Positions 19,971-34,017 are shown, counted from the first letter of the stretch. The stretch: DNA of 64,000 nt from Adiantum capillus-veneris (GCA_014529385.2 CM043969.1:9587001-9651000), one strand, 5' to 3'. Made by a program: numbers and translations. The notes: generated from the letters alone by a model not told the origin.

Positions 19971-22680
19971 CTTCCCCCCTTATTTTTAATTCCTATCCTC
20001 AGCAATACTCTCGGTTATAAATCTGGGAAAACTATTTCTTAACGATTTGACTGACTCCTAAGTGGCTTGGGATTCAGGACGATGCTTCCACTTGATCAAA
20101 TCTTTGGGGTACAAAGACTTGCGAGACTTGCAGACCCTTTGATCCAGAACCGATTCGGGTTCAAGTGGAACATAACGGGTGGTATCTTGCAAGTTTGGGA
20201 CTTCCACAAGAGGAATTATTAAGTCATCCTTCCCCAATCGTTCTTTTGGACGGCTTACGTGGAACACAAGATGAACAACAATGCCTTGAGGTAAATCTAA
20301 CTTGTAAGAAACTCTACTTATCTTCTTTGTGATCTGAAACGGACCACAATAGCTAGGAGATAATTTTGAGCATTGACCAGTTGGGATCGTTTCGGAGTCC
20401 TTTGGCACTCTTAAGGTACAGCCACATGCTCTCCTAGAGTTTGTAGGGTTTTCGATGCTGATTAGCGTAAAAAGTGGCACGATATTGTACCGTCTTTATC
20501 CTGTCTTTTGCAATCTGGAGCATTTCCTGTATATCGGTAAGAAATTGGCTACCGATTGCATCTTGATTTTCTTGAATCTGGTGGCGATTGGTGGTTCGGC
20601 TCATAACCGTACTCAGGCATAAACGTGCTATAGCCAGTAGCCGAGTGCTTTGTACTGTTATAAGCAAACTTAGTTTGTGGGAGATAATACTCCCAATTAG
20701 ATTGACGTTGAGAGAGATATGCTCGTAGCATGTCCTCCATAGTTTGATTTGTGCGCTCGATCTGTCCATCAATTTCAAGATGATCTGAGGATGACATGCA
20801 CAGACGGGTCTTCAATTTTTGGAAGACAGTTTGCCAAAAATTTCCTGTGAATTTTGAATAACGATCACTAACAATTTCGTCAGGCAAACCATATAATTTG
20901 TATAAATGTTCTACAAAGAGCTGAGCTAACTCGTGGATTTTTACGGTGGAACATGTAGGGATAAATGGTGCCATCTTGGTGAGTCGATCGAAATTGCGAA
21001 GGATGTAATAATCCAACACGTTTTTGACGTTCAGCTTTGTTGAGGTGACATTGCGTGCATTCCCGTACATACTAATCAACAAAACCTTTCATGTGCGGCC
21101 AATAGAAATATCGGCCAACCAAGCCAAAGTACGGTGTATGCGAGGGTGTCCTACACTTGGTGCATCATGACACTCGAACAAAATTTACTTGCGGATATCC
21201 TCATCGATGGGCACACACACTTTGCCTTGCTTGAAAAGTAATCCATTACGAACGGATTACTTCTCCGCTACCTTTCTCTCCGTAGCCAGCCCAGGGACGT
21301 GCCCAGGGACGTGCGGGATTCCATAGCTTTCCAGGCTACGCATTCCATCTTGAACTCGTTGTCAGATTGCACCAAAGTAACGATTATTTTGGAAACGCCC
21401 TTTGAGAGAAAGATAGAAGTCAATCGAAATTTTAGTAGACGAAAGAAGTATTTATTTGAGAGATCCTACTAAGGGCATTGAATGCCATATTGGTAGAACC
21501 CTTATGGTAGCGTATCTCGAAATCGAACTCTTGCATGAGTTCTGCCCACCTTGCCTTTTGACCACGAAGGTCGGGTTGATCACATAGATATTTCAAAGAA
21601 TGGTGATCCGTCCATACCACGAAGTGGGCACCAAAGAGGTAATGGCACCTAACCTTCAAAGCATGAATGACCGTGAACAATTCCTTCTCCTGTGTAAAAT
21701 AACATGTCTACACGTCTGTGAGCTTGCGACTTTCAAATGCTATAGGCTGCCTATCATGGTATGGGAGAGCGTCGATTGCATAGTTACTGGCATCCGTTTC
21801 CACCACAAAGGGTTTGTCCACAATCTGCAACATCGGTGTAGTAGTAACCAGTCGCTTCAATGTTTGGAAACATTGATTGAGCTCATCGGTCCATCGAACA
21901 GACGGACTAACACTACGTTTTTTGCTTTGGATACCCTTGAACAAACGAGTAAAGGGTTCTGCTATACGATCGTGGTCCTTGATAAATTTTCGAAAGAAGC
22001 CAGTAAAACCCAAAAAGGATTTCACTTGCATAATCGTGTGAAGAATGGGCCAATCCAACATAACATGTATCGTTTCGGGGTCAATGCGAATGCCATCGGC
22101 CTAGATGACATGACCGAGATATAGCAACTCTGTGCGAACAAATTCACACTGAGTTTGGTTTGCATACAACTTTTCCCGTCTTAAAATACGCAAGACGAGA
22201 CGAAGGTGTTGCAGATGCTCCTTGAGACTGTAAATTAAGATATCATCGAGAAACACAACAACCCACTTTCCCAAATAGGGATGAAAGAGATCATTCATTA
22301 TTTGTTGGAACGTGGCAGGAGCGTTGATTAATCCAAAAGGTAAAACCAAGAATTGGTACTATTCATACTGTGTACAAAATGTAGTCTTCAAAACATCGTG
22401 CGGATGTATCCGTATCTAATGGTACAGGAAACGTAGATCGATCTAGTGAAATAGCGAGCATGAGAGAGTTGATCCATAAGGTCATCCATGCAAGGTAACG
22501 GATGCTTATTCTTGATGGTAACTTTATTGAGACCTTTGTAATCCACGTAGAAGCACACTCCTCTGTCCTCTTTGGTGAGAAGAACCGGAGCACCCCATAG
22601 AGACTTACTAGGTTCAATAAAACCTTTTGCAAGATAGGCTTGAAGCTGCCTAGCTATCTCGTCCTCCTCTTTCGGGCTAT
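19620..22680 (-). mobile_element. Ty3/Gypsy retrotransposon, partial (3' pol plus LTR)
   Basis: From the 3' end on the minus strand: one LTR (19620-19970), polypurine tract (19971-19990, purine-rich on the minus strand), a C-terminal integrase/chromodomain-like part (about 20060-20480), integrase core (about 20560-21080, with GLPDEIVSDR), RNase H (about 21430-22000) and reverse transcriptase (about 22100-22680, with [11 protein letters not shown]). Gag, protease and the 5' LTR are not present. Broken, with more than six breaks; clearly old. Confidence 0.85.
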
Positions 22681-23083
22681 AAGATGCAGCGGAAGCAATT
22701 GATAACTTTTACCACTAGCCATATCCCATCTCGATTGTGTGGGAAGGTGCAGGTTGACTACATGTTACCAGTGACGAGTCATCTATTGCTGTTCTAATAT
22801 CTGGACAGTGGTATCATGTACTTTTATTGAGTCGGTGAAGATTCATCAGCAGGCCAGCACAAGAGTGGTCATCTTAAGGTGCTGGTCGTGCATTTCTGTT
22901 TTTTGTTTGCCTCAAGCCGACATTTTTCCTCTTTCCAAGGAGTTCATTTTGCACGCTATTCTCACGCAACCTAGACCATAAGTGACTTTGTTGACTTCAC
23001 CAAACCATGGTGACATGCTCCATAACACACCCCAACACCTTCTTGCACAGGTGTTTGCACTTGATAATTTAGCTCTTTTTTTC

Positions 23084-23085
<2 letters not shown>

Positions 23086-23148
<63 letters not shown>
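23086..23148. repeat. (GA)n microsatellite
   Basis: 63 bp of perfect AG/GA repeat. Confidence 0.97.
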
Positions 23149-23155
<7 letters not shown>

Positions 23156-23711
23156 GTAAACGACAGAAACCACGTAAATATGTGGCTTCATCCAAATGTC
23201 AACACTAGTGAGAAAAGTATGGCCACTGTGTTGCACCTATACCAGTGTAGGGAATCACATGAGGATTGGATGGAGCTCTTTTCAATGTGGTGTTATGGGG
23301 CTCACTACAAGCCTCTATGTTTGGGAGTGTACATCATGAAAATGCAGTCCTAGTTGATTTCATCATGTGGTAATGAGGGGGGATGTAGTAAAGTGTACAT
23401 AGAAGATCCTTTTGTAAGGACTTGCATGATTTCCTCAAGGTGGGTAGTGCTGCGCTCTTGTGTTGAGCTGTGATATCCAATATTGCCCTCCTTTGTCAAT
23501 TTGTGAAACCAAAAGAACCCTCTTGTCGTGAACATTCTATCATCTATGAGGGAGACTCCTTGTTGTGATGCCACTTTGGTGAAATCTCATCTACATGGGT
23601 CCAAACAACTCTGTGAATGTTATATGTTTGATGTGATCATTGATAGTTTTGATTGTAGTAACTGCGCTCTATAGAAGAGGCCCAATTGTATCTGAGGAGG
23701 CCTTTTGTTGG

Positions 23712-23731
23712 GGAGAGAGAGAGAGAGAGAG
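23712..23731. repeat. Short (GA)n microsatellite
   Basis: About 20 bp of GA repeat, 26 bp before the target duplication of the Copia element. Confidence 0.9.
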
Positions 23732-23761
23732 TAGGTGTGTGGGTGGTGGAGTGTGCAAGTA

Positions 23762-24058
23762 TGTTGGGTTAAAGGCCCAAATGGCCCCCTTTAATGTATA
23801 TTTTAAAGGTTACTAACCTTTGGCCAAGTTCACATTGAACTTGGCCACTAACTTTAAATTGGTCCTATACAAATTAATAAAGGGAATGTGAGTTTTACAA
23901 CTCACTCACTTATTCCCTTGCTATCGAATAATGTGCCCTCTCTCTCCCTTCGTTCTGCTAGCGCCATATCTCCTGCTGGCTTTCGCCACCTCTCTCTGCA
24001 CACACACTGCACTTCCTCGCGTGCTCTATCACTTGCACACACCACCGCGCGCTCTTCA
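23762..24058 (+). repeat. Copia 5' LTR
   Basis: TGTTGGGTTAAAGGCCC...GCTCTTCA, 297 bp, followed after two bases by the initiator-Met primer-binding site. Confidence 0.95.
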
Positions 24059-24060
24059 AC

Positions 24061-24073
24061 TGGTATCAGAGCC
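24061..24073 (+). other. Copia primer-binding site
   Basis: TGGTATCAGAGCC is complementary to the 3' end of plant initiator-Met tRNA. Confidence 0.9.
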
Positions 24074-27000
24074 CAATTAGGGTTTGCTCCCAAACCTGCA
24101 AACGCTGATTTTCAACCAAGGAGGTCAACTTTCACGCGATATTTTGCAATTTCATCGCCAAAGGACTTGTCCCCGGACACTAGAGAGCTCCCGGCAAGTC
24201 AAATTGACCTAAAATAGGCTGAAATTAGGTCAAAATCAGCAAATTACAGGTTATGACAGCAAAATACAGGTTTTGCAAATGATGTATTAAGGTGTGGGAA
24301 CACTTTTGTTAAGTCCCCCCTACCTGAAAACACTGAAATTGCCGAAAAACAGGTCCCAAAACAGGTGTTTTCAGTAAATTTCAGATTTATGCAGGTTTTT
24401 GCAAGTGTTTTTATGATGCGACTACATTGGGGAAAGTGCAAATTGATGCAATCTACGTACGTTTGACAAATTTTGGCTATGTATGACCATTTGTGGCTCA
24501 ATTTCGTGCAATTTGATGCTACAAATTGGTGCTTTTGCTCTTACATGCTTCTAAAGGCTGTGCATTAGCCTTCTGTATGTTCTGTGAGGCTAAAAACAAT
24601 TAAATTTGTTGTTTTTGAGCACAAATTCGCTCGCTGAAATTTCCTGCGCATTAATTTCAGAAATTGTTTTTTGTGCCTAAATCGACCTATTTTGCCCCCA
24701 ATTGTGACCATTTGGAGCTGTAGTGCACACCTCTGTGAGGCTATACTCCGTTTTTTGTGAATTTTGCCCAAGAATTCAGCGTATTAGCCCTCTTATTCGT
24801 GCAACTATGGCCTCATCTTCTTCGGATGTGAAGAATCTCTTCGAGATAGGAGGTTCGATGGAACAGGCTTCGACCTTTGGAAAGACAGGATTCAAGGAAT
24901 CCTATTTCTTAAGGATTGCGAAGGGGCACTTGAACAGGTAAAGCCACAGAATATGACAAATGAAGCATGGGTTAGCCAGAACAGAAAGACTGTTACATAC
25001 ATTAAAATATCCATGACCAATGAGACAGTCATTGATGTGAAAGGTCTCACAACTGCTTTTGATGTGTGGGAGAAGTTAAAGGGAATGTATGAGAATACAA
25101 TGCCTGTCAATCAAGTGCATTTGATGCGAAAACTTGTTGGCATGCAATTAGACGAGTCCAAGAGCGCTGCAGAGCACTTGTCGTTGTTCGCAGGTACTTT
25201 GTCACAGTTACAAGACTCAGGCTTGCCTCCTTTTGATGATAAGCTGAAAGCTATCTTTTTGCTTATGACCTTGCCTAAGTCATGGAAAACTTTGGTGGTT
25301 TCATTATCCAATAACCCCAATTTGACCTTTGATGGTGTTAGGGGTTCTATATTGAATGAAGAAATCAGCAGGAAAGCAAGTGGAGAGGGAGGCAGCTTTG
25401 CCAACATGGTTAGAGGTAGGACAGAAAAGAAGAATGCTTATGCACAAAGGAGTAAGAGTAAGAGTAAGGAAAGGGGAAATGCCAGCAAAGGCAAGGGTGA
25501 TGTGACTTGCTATCAGTGTGGCAGGAAAGGTCACAAGAAACCCGATTGCAGGTGCTACAAAGCCGAGTTAGAACAGAAAAAGAATGGCAGAGACAAAAAG
25601 AAAGAGAAGAAGGAAGTCAAGGCAGATGCACATGATAGCTCAAAGGACAAAGAGAAGGCCAATGTGGCTTCTAGTGTTGTGATTGAGGAGCTGTCAGGTG
25701 TAGAGGACATCTTGTGTGCCACTTTGTCAGATGATGATGCTTATGACTTTGATGCCTCTCTTAATGTTCATTCACAAGACATGCAGATCACCAAGAGTAA
25801 TCTTATTGATGCTTTGTTGACTGTCAATGATGCATTATCCCAGACTTGGATTGTTGATTCCGGTGCTTCATTTCAAGTGACTCCTATCAAGGAGTGTTTC
25901 TCTACTTTTGATGCAGGCAAGCGTGGCCATGTATACCTTGGAAACAATCATGCATGTTCCATTGAGGGTATTGGCACTGTGCATCTCTCCATAGATGGCA
26001 CAAATGAGCTTGTCTTGCATGATGTTAGATATGTGTCGGGAATCAAGAAGAGTTTGCTTTCTGTTGGTCAGATGGATATGCATGGTTACATCGTCTTGTT
26101 TGAGAGAGGATCATGGAAAATGACTAAAGGCTCAAGGCTGATTGTAAAGGGCACAAAGAAAGGGACACTTTACTGCATGTATGGAAAGGTCGTGTTGGGC
26201 AAATTTATTGCATTGGATGAAATTAAATCTTACATGGAGTTGTGGCACAAGAGGCTTGGCCATATGAGCCAAAATTGCCTTTCTAAACTTTGTACTTTGA
26301 ACAATCTTGATGCTAAAGGCACAAAGCTCGACTTTTGTAATGAATGTCAATATGGCAAGCAAGTAAAGCGTTCTTATTACTCTGGTGTCTCTCGTAAATC
26401 TTGTGTGCTTGATCTTGTACATTTTGATGTATGTAGCATGCCTACTAAGTCTATGGGAGGTGCATGCTATTTTGTCTCCTTTGTTGATGATCATTCTAGG
26501 AAAATTTGGGTTTATTTGTTTAAGTCTAAGGATGAAGCCTTTGCTGCGTTTAAGAAATTTCATGCATTTGTGACCACCCAAACAGACAGAAAGCTAAAAT
26601 GCTTACGTACGGACAATGGGGTGGGAGTTCACAAGTGCTGAATTTAACAAATTTTGTGAAAATTTGGGCATTAAGAGGAAGCTTACTGTGCCATACAGTC
26701 CCTCTTCTAATGGTGTGGCTGAAAGATTCAATAGGACACTTTGTGAGAGGGTGAGATGCATGCTGTCCACAACTAATCTCTCTCATGGATTTTGGGGAGA
26801 AGCTTTGAAAATTGCAGTGCATATATGCAATCGATCCCCTCACATGTCTTTGAAAGGTGACATCCCTGAAGAGGTTTGGTCTGGCAAGCTTGCTTCATAT
26901 GATCACTTACGCATTTTTGGTTGCGAGGCTTTTGTGCATGTTAGACCTGAGTTGAGGAGTAAACTATATGCCAAGTCCATTAAAGGCCTTTTCATGGGAT

Positions 27001-29042
27001 ATGGTGAAGAAGGCGAAATGGGTTACAGGATTTGGTTAGCTCAGCTCAAAAGGGTTGTACGCAGCCGTACTGTTGTTTTTAATGAGGCAAGGTTGCCTCA
27101 AAACAATTGTGCCTCAAAGCATGACCATAAAAGGGTCAAATTTCAGCATGACCAACCACCAGTTAGGCCTATTTTCGACCCTCAGGATGCACCACATATG
27201 GTTGAAAATGTAGATGATCCAGTGATGTTTGAGCCAGATGATGTTGGACAGCAAATTGAGGCTCCTGAAGGGCATTTGCAGCCAAGAAACAATGCTGAAA
27301 ATGGTGCTGAAAATGATGTACAGCAGCCCATTGTTGATGATTTTATCATGCCATCTGATGTAAACCCATTGCCGGATAATGTGGATCATCGGGTGAGGCG
27401 GTCTACTCGTCAAAGACGGCTTGTGAGCAGATATGATCCCTCTTTGCATTACATTATGTTAACAGATGAGGGAGAGCCTCTTACGTATAAAGAGGCAAAG
27501 AAATGTGAGCACAGCGACAAGTGGGAGCTTGCTATGCAGGAAGAGATTAAAGCTTTGCATGCTAATCATACTTGGGATTTGGTGGAATTTCCCAAAGGAA
27601 GGAAAGCTATTCCTAACAAATGGGTGTATAAAATCAAGACAGTTGATGCAATACCCAAGTATAAGGCAAGGATAGTTGCAAAGGGATATGTTCAAACCAA
27701 GGGCATAGACTTTCAGGAAGTGTCCTCTCCTGTTGTGAAGATGACCACTTTGCGTGTATTGTTTGCCATAGTGGCTGCTCTTGATTTGGAAATGGACCAA
27801 ATGGATGTACATACCGTTTTCTTGCATGGTGATGTGGAGGAAGAGCTTTACATGAAGCAACCCGAGGGTTTTGTTATTCTTGGCAAGGAACATTTGGTAT
27901 GTATGCTCAATAGAAGCTTGTATGGGTTGAAACAATCATGTAGACAATGGTACAAGAAGTTTGATCGCTTCATGCTTAAACATGGTTACAAAAGAAGCCA
28001 TGTAGACCATTGTTTGTATACCAAACGTGATGAGGATGATAGCCCTATCATTCTTATGCTCAATGTTGAAAACTGCAAAGAAAAGAAGCACTGTTGATGC
28101 TCTTCAAGGGCATCTGAAATCTGCGTTTTCAATGAAAGACCTTGGGGCAGCTGAACATATACTTGGAGTGCGTGTTACAAGGCAAAGAGACAAGCGGCTA
28201 TTGTATTTGTCGCGAGAAAAGTACATTGAAAAGGTGCTGGACAGATTTAACATGGCTGAAGCAAAGCCTCTTGGTGTGCCATTACAGCCATATGTCAAGA
28301 TCTCCAAGGATGATTGTCCCAAGTCAAAGGAAGAAGCCAATGACATGTAAAGTGTGCCTTACGCTTCAGCTTGTGGTTCACTTATGTATGCTATGGTTGC
28401 TACTAGGCCTGACATAGCTCATGCAGTGGGAGTTGTGAGCCGATTTATGGCTAATCCAGGCAGGTTGCATTGGGATGCAGTGAAGTCCATTAGGAGGTAC
28501 TTGAAAGGGACTAAAAACAAATGCCTCTGCTATGGTAAAGGACCAATGGAGTTGAAGGGATTTTGTGACTCTGACATGGGTGGTGATGTGGATACACGGA
28601 AATCCACAAGTGGCTATGTATTTACTCTTGCGGGAGGTGTTTCATGGTGTTCTAGATTGCAAAAGATCGTTGCATTGTCTACTACAGAGGCTGAATATAT
28701 TTAAGCCATTGAGGCTTCTAAAGAAGCTATTTGGTTAGCACGCCTATGCAGTGAGTTTGGTTTGCCTGCCAAGGCACCTATCCTTGGTTGTGATAGCCAG
28801 AGTGCCATATGTTTGGCAAAGAACGCCATGTTTTATGCACGCACAAAGCATATTGATGTGCGGTATCACTTCATACGAGAAGTGCTTGAGGATGGCCTTA
28901 TTACATTGGTTAAGGTCCATACATTACAAAATCCAGCAGATACTCTCACTAAGTGCTTATCCAAAGCACATCATCATCTATATATACAGATGGTGGGAGT
29001 CACGTAGCTTAAAGGCGCCATTTATGCTTTTAAGTGGGAGGT

Positions 29043-29341
29043 TGTTGGGTTAAAGGCCCAAATGGCCCCCTTTAATGTATATTTTAAAGGTTACTAACCT
29101 TTGGCCAAGTTCACATTGAACTTGGTCACTAACTTTAAACTGGTCCTATACAAATTAGTAAAGGGAATGTGAGTTTTACAACTCACTCACTTATTCCCCT
29201 GCTATCGAATAGCGTACCCTCTCTCTCTCCCTTCGTTCTGCTAGCGCCATATCTCCTGCCAGCTTTCGCCACCTCTCTCTGCACACACACTGCACTTCCT
29301 CACGTGCTCTATCACTTGCACACAACGCCGCGCGCTCATCA
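29043..29341 (+). repeat. Copia 3' LTR
   Basis: TGTTGGGTTAAAGGCCC...GCTCATCA, 299 bp, preceded by a polypurine tract and followed by the AAGTA duplication. Confidence 0.95.
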
Positions 29342-29346
29342 AAGTA

Positions 29347-29448
29347 GTGGAGATAAGATGGCTACCAAGAAAAAGCTGTATCTTTTGATCAAGGTCGGGT
29401 CCATGAGACAGTGAAAGCCCATTTGGTAAATCCGGCGAAAACACGTCC
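29347..29448. other. Short spacer
   Basis: About 100 bp between the Copia target duplication and the next LTR. It continues the pre-insertion flank; no feature recognised. Confidence 0.5.
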
Positions 29449-30670
29449 TGTAAGGTGCAGCGGAATGAATGTTTGCGCTTTGCTCAAGATGAGTGCTCCG
29501 AACTGTGCTCAAGGTTCCTTTTTGTTCTTATGGAAGGTAGAGCCTTCCGTTCTTAATGAGAGAGTGCAATGATCACAAACAAAGTGATTGGACACTGTGC
29601 GTGCAAGTGTATGAGACTGAGAGATAGAGAGAGAAGAGAATACGACACCAGAGACGTTGTAAAACCCTCCTCCGAAGGCCCCACTCTCTATGGCGAGAGT
29701 GGTCTACTTATGATTGCACAAATCTCTACAATGCTTGGACTTGCCGACGCTGTCGACAACGATGAGGACGACGACGAGACGGGCTGAAATCTGAAACAGC
29801 TAAGGGCTGAAATCTGCAAATCTTCTATCTGCTAAATTCTGACTCTATGTCGGTGACGATGTCGACGACGACGGTACGACGACGACGCGCTGAAAACGCA
29901 GATGCTGAAATCTGCGTTTTCCGGGCTGAAACTGTAAACCTTGCGGCGAGGAAATGCTGCGGGAAGGTGAGATCTGCGAGGTTCGGGGGTTGATCTGCGG
30001 TGTCTAAGGGCTGAAAACTGAAAACGCTGGTGGTTCTTGATGTTCCGTCGCGGTAAATTTGCAAAACGCTGGGGCTGATCCGCAAATAAAAAACGCTAGG
30101 GCTGAAAATGGTTCTGTTGTCGCCGGGATGTCCTGCAAATGCAAAACGCTAGGCTTCTTGTTGAGTCTTCTGTCGCCAGGGATCTGCAAGAGCAATAATG
30201 TTGGTTGATCCGGTCCAAAAACGCTAGGGGGTTGCTGTGGAGAAAAAACGCTAGGGCTAGGGGTTTTGATGAGAAGTTGCCTGTTGAGCGAGTGCTCCTG
30301 CTGCCTCTTCTACCAATTAGTGCTAGCCTAGGTTTGCTTATATACAAACTTACTCAATTTGCCCTACCTACTTTCCAACAAAAGTCACTTAAAAATAATA
30401 AGTGAAAAATGTCAAAAATAGGGAAAATAGGCTAAATGTACTGGAAAATTCCCCTGAAGGATTCTGATGGATACTGATGGGAATGCTTATGATCATGCTG
30501 TGTGCAACTAGAGGATATGCATCTACACTAAGTGTCTGGACATGCACGGTCTGCGAACAGACTCACAAAAGTGCCAGATCACTTATAAATCTAGACTGAC
30601 TCGACTGATTGAACCCTTGTCGTGCTGTAGCTTGTCCACGGACACATAGGGTTGGATATGTCACGTGACA
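29449..30670 (-). repeat. LTR of the partial copy
   Basis: 1.2-kb LTR with the family ends. It contains the AAAACGCT motifs and a short GAGATAGAGAGAGAAGAGA tract instead of a long microsatellite. It is more divergent from the array LTRs in the stretch 29740-30300, with extra GACGAC runs. Confidence 0.85.
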
Positions 30671-32024
30671 TCGCCTCCTTTTCAAAGTGAGGTACTTGTA
30701 CCGAAGTGTATGGCGTCGAGGGAGATCGCCAATAGCATCTGGAATCCTGGAAGGGACTCTTCGTTGGCCCACTCTGATGTGTGGGTCGTGCAGTACTTGA
30801 ACTTCATAAAGGTTTGCAACGCTTGCTTCTTTGGGCCGCGCCGAAAGCGACACAAAGTCTTCTGAGTTTCCTTCCTTGCTTCCACTTCGTCTAGAGTCAT
30901 GCTTCTTTCTTCTTCAAGAATCTCCATGGCTGAAAATTCCTGAAACCACTTTCAACACAAAAACATGAACATACCTATTCCATGTAAAGTGAGTGGAAAC
31001 AATCTTGTCTTCCTCAAAGACTGTGCATGCAATGTAGATGAACAAAGAGCCGGAGTGCCAAACCGTTCACCACACACACGCAAACAATGAGATCGAATTG
31101 TTCTGTTCTGATCTGAAGCAATCAATTGTGGCAAAACACAATGGAAATGCCTATGCTTGATGCTCAATCTTTCTTGTGCTCTTTCTACAAATGTATCATG
31201 CCAAGGAAGAGGCAGGGAATGTGACTTCCTTGAATGCATACTTTTTAGCTTTTCATGAACAATCCGCATACATCCGTGCTCATTCATGAGTGAAACGTGC
31301 TCAACGTACAATATGTCATGCCTAGAAAAAGGGATCACATAAAGACGGTGACGAAAATACAGGAAACGATCACGAATGAAACACTCGTACAATGCGTGCG
31401 TATGAATCATGCGAACACATAATACTTCCTGTGAGGGTTCTTTGGATCTAGGCTCGAGAGCTAAGATCGGTTCTTCCTGAAGGGGTGCTTTGGACCTAGG
31501 CTCGAGAGCCAAGATCGATCCTTCGTGATTGATCGAATCTGCAACAAGGTTAGCTTCGCTAGAAAAAGCATCAACTAACTCATCATCCTTGTGAACAATC
31601 ACGTCATCTTCATGCAAATCATCATGTTTGTGAGAAATCACATCTTGATCATGCAAATCATCATGCTTGTCATTGTCATCCAAATCATCATGCTCATCAT
31701 TATCATTCAAATCATCATACAAATCATGTGTGTCTTGCTTTGGAGAAGTAGAGACTGAGAGAGTCTTCTTTTCCTAATTCTGTGCAAAGGGCACCTGCAC
31801 TTGAGAAAAAAGTCGCCACAACTCTTTCATGTGTTGATCGCTCTTCTCTTGTCTTGCTTTGTTCTTGCGGTCATATTCTGCTTGTCTTTCGTTGTTCTCG
31901 CGATCAAATTTGGCTTGTCTTTCTTTGGCTTCCAAACGTGCTTACTCGCTCTCACGTGCTATGGCTGCCATTCTTTCTTGGTATTTGCGCTCTATGGCTG
32001 TTATTCTTTCTTCGCTTTCTAACA
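29449..32024 (-). mobile_element. Non-autonomous LTR family, partial copy
   Basis: LTR at 29449-30670 (TGTAAGG...TGACA), polypurine tract just after, then internal sequence to about 32024: chromodomain-like tail near 30690-30930, conserved middle domain near 30960-31450, His-Asp repeat near 31590-31720, and the charged segment near 31780-32020. The 5' end, primer-binding site and second LTR are absent; unrelated sequence begins about 32025. Partial fossil with several breaks. Confidence 0.8.
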
Positions 32025-32799
32025 TGTACTAGCTCCCCTTCACGGGAAAGGGCACAAAGACGGCCGGATTCCACCTTCCCCGGCGCTTGCACCCCTTCCC
32101 CCAAGCGACATGCCCCTTTGCGCAATTGCTTTTCCACACATTGGACTAATGAAGTTGCTGGGCTGAATTGCTGGGTTGCACCTCTTCGCCGGTGTTTTTA
32201 CGTAAACAAACCAGCAGCGCAAGGCATTTCAGCTATACACCATACTTATTTTTAATGCTTGAAAGTGGCCGGTCAGCCCTATATTTTTAAAACCCCCGTG
32301 TGAACGCCCTTTCCAAGTCACCCTTTGAAATTCAACATGCTAACTTTATAAAAAATTGATATCAGCCAACCAGCGATTCCAATTTTCACGCTGCCTCCCT
32401 ATCCTCCTTCAGCGCTGACTTTGTGTCCCTCTCATGCACCTTTTCGCAAGGTCCCGTATGTGCAGACACCTGTAGCACATGCTTGCTATTTCTGAGCGCT
32501 ACACTGCTCAATTCAGAGGGATTCAGAATAAACTTCTTCCAGAGGTGGTACTCGTTCTAGAGGTATCAATTCCTGCTCTCGAAGTATCAGAAGCAGTTAC
32601 TTTCGCTGAGTAGTTGGCATGGCCGGATCAGAAGATGGCGACAACTATACTATGCCCGAAGATCCGATAGAAATTCTCAAAGGGCAGATCCAACAAGCTA
32701 TCTCTATTGTTACATCGATGGCATCACGTTTGGACGTGCTTTAGGATTATACTTCTTCGTGCTCCACGAGGCCTACACAGTCAGTTTCCTAAGAACCGC
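32025..32799. other. Older unassigned sequence, possible gag start
   Basis: Not part of the flanking LTR family. From an ATG at 32619 a short plus-strand frame reads MAGSEDGDNYTMPEDPIEI, which looks like the acidic start of a retrotransposon gag, but it is too short to assign. The sequence was split here by the element at 32800-45179, since ACCGC at 32795-32799 reappears at 45180-45184. Confidence 0.4.
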
Positions 32800-34017
32800 T
32801 GTTAGGTGCAGCGGAATGAATGTTTTCGCTTTGCTCAAGATGAGTGCTCCGAACTGTGCTCAGGGTTCCTTTTACTTTAGTGAGAGAAAGGGCCTTCCGT
32901 TCCTTTAGTGAGAGAGTGCAATGGACACAAACAAAGTGAATGGACACTGTGAATGAACGTGCATGAGACTGAGAGATAGAGAGAGAAGAGAATACGACAC
33001 CAGAATTGTTGTCAAACCCTCCTCCGAAGGCCCCACTCTCTATGGCGAGAGTGGTCTACTTATGATTGCACAAATCTCTACAATGCTTGGACTTGCCGAC
33101 GATGTCCACGACGACGAGACGGGCTGAAATCTGTAAACGCTAAGGGCTGAAATCTACAAATCTTTATCTGCTCAATTCTGACTCTATGTCGATGATGATG
33201 TCAATGGCGACGATCCGGACGACGATGCGCTGAAAACGCAGATGCTGAAATCTGCGTTTTCCGGGCTGAAACTGTAAACCTTGCGGAAACTGACCGTGCG
33301 GCGAGGAACTGCTACGGGAAGGTGAGATCTGCGAGGTTTGGGACTTTATCTGCGGGTGCTAACTGCTGAAAACTGAAAACGCTGATGTTCCTTGATGTTT
33401 CGTTGCGGTAAATCTGCAAAACGCCGGGGCTGATCTACAAACCAAAAACGCTACGCTGAGGTTTTCTGCTCGCGAGGATGCTGATACAAAAACGCTATCT
33501 GCTGGGATCTTCTGGCGATGGTGTGCTGGTGTAAAAATGCCAGGCAATGCTGATGAAGAAACGCTAGGATTGGTGGGATCTGCTGCTTAGAGGGAATCCA
33601 TCAAGGCTTGGTCTTGCTGAGAAGTTGCCTGCTGAGCTTGGCTCTTGTTGCCTCTTCTGCCATTTAGTGCTAGTCTAGGTTTGCTTATATACAAACTTAC
33701 TCAATTTGCCCTACCTACTTTCCAACAAAAGTCACTTAAAAAATAATAAGTGAAAAATGTCAAAAATATGTAAAATAGGCTAAATGCACTGGAAAATTCC
33801 CCTGAAGGATTTTGATGGATTCTGATGGGATGCTTATGATCATGCTGTGTGCAACCAGAGGATATGCATCTACACTAAGTGACTGGGTATGCACGGTCTA
33901 CGAATAGACTCACAAAAGTGCCAGATCACTTCTAATCTAGACTGACTGGACTAAACTGAACCCTGATCATGCTGTAGCTTGTCCACGAACACATAGGGTT
34001 GGATGTGTCACGTGACA
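32800..34017 (-). repeat. 3' LTR of the split copy
   Basis: TGTTAGGTGCAGCGG...GTGTCACGTGACA on the plus strand, with the polypurine tract directly after it. Confidence 0.9.

Larger units (their letters stand above)
22681..23756. other. Unassigned stretch between Gypsy and Copia elements
   Basis: No gene recognised. It holds two GA microsatellites. A 74-codon minus-strand frame at 23350-23574 (HPPSLPHDEIN at its end) has no family I know. The purine run GAGGGGGGATG near 23375-23386 resembles a polypurine tract but no LTR follows. Confidence 0.4.
23762..29341 (+). mobile_element. Ty1/Copia retrotransposon with LTRs and target duplication
   Basis: 5.6-kb element bounded by LTRs 23762-24058 and 29043-29341 and flanked by the 5-bp duplication AAGTA (23757-23761 and 29342-29346). 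Primer-binding site TGGTATCAGAGCC at 24061; polypurine tract AAGTGGGAGGT before 29043. Parts in Copia order: gag (about 24830-25560) with zinc knuckle CYQCGRKGHKKPDC, protease (VDSGAS, about 25855), GAG-pre-integrase, integrase (about 26400-26880, ending in SSNGVAERFN-type sequence), reverse transcriptase (about 27500-28250), RNase H (about 28370-28960, CDSQSAICLAKN). Near-whole but broken, with about four or five breaks. The LTRs differ at about a dozen positions in 297, so it is fairly young. Confidence 0.95.

Noticed and set aside
22670-22700. Start of another LTR of the non-autonomous family (AAGATGCAGCGGAAG)
   Set aside because: Resembles TGTTAGGTGCAGCGG only over a few bases and no further LTR sequence follows.
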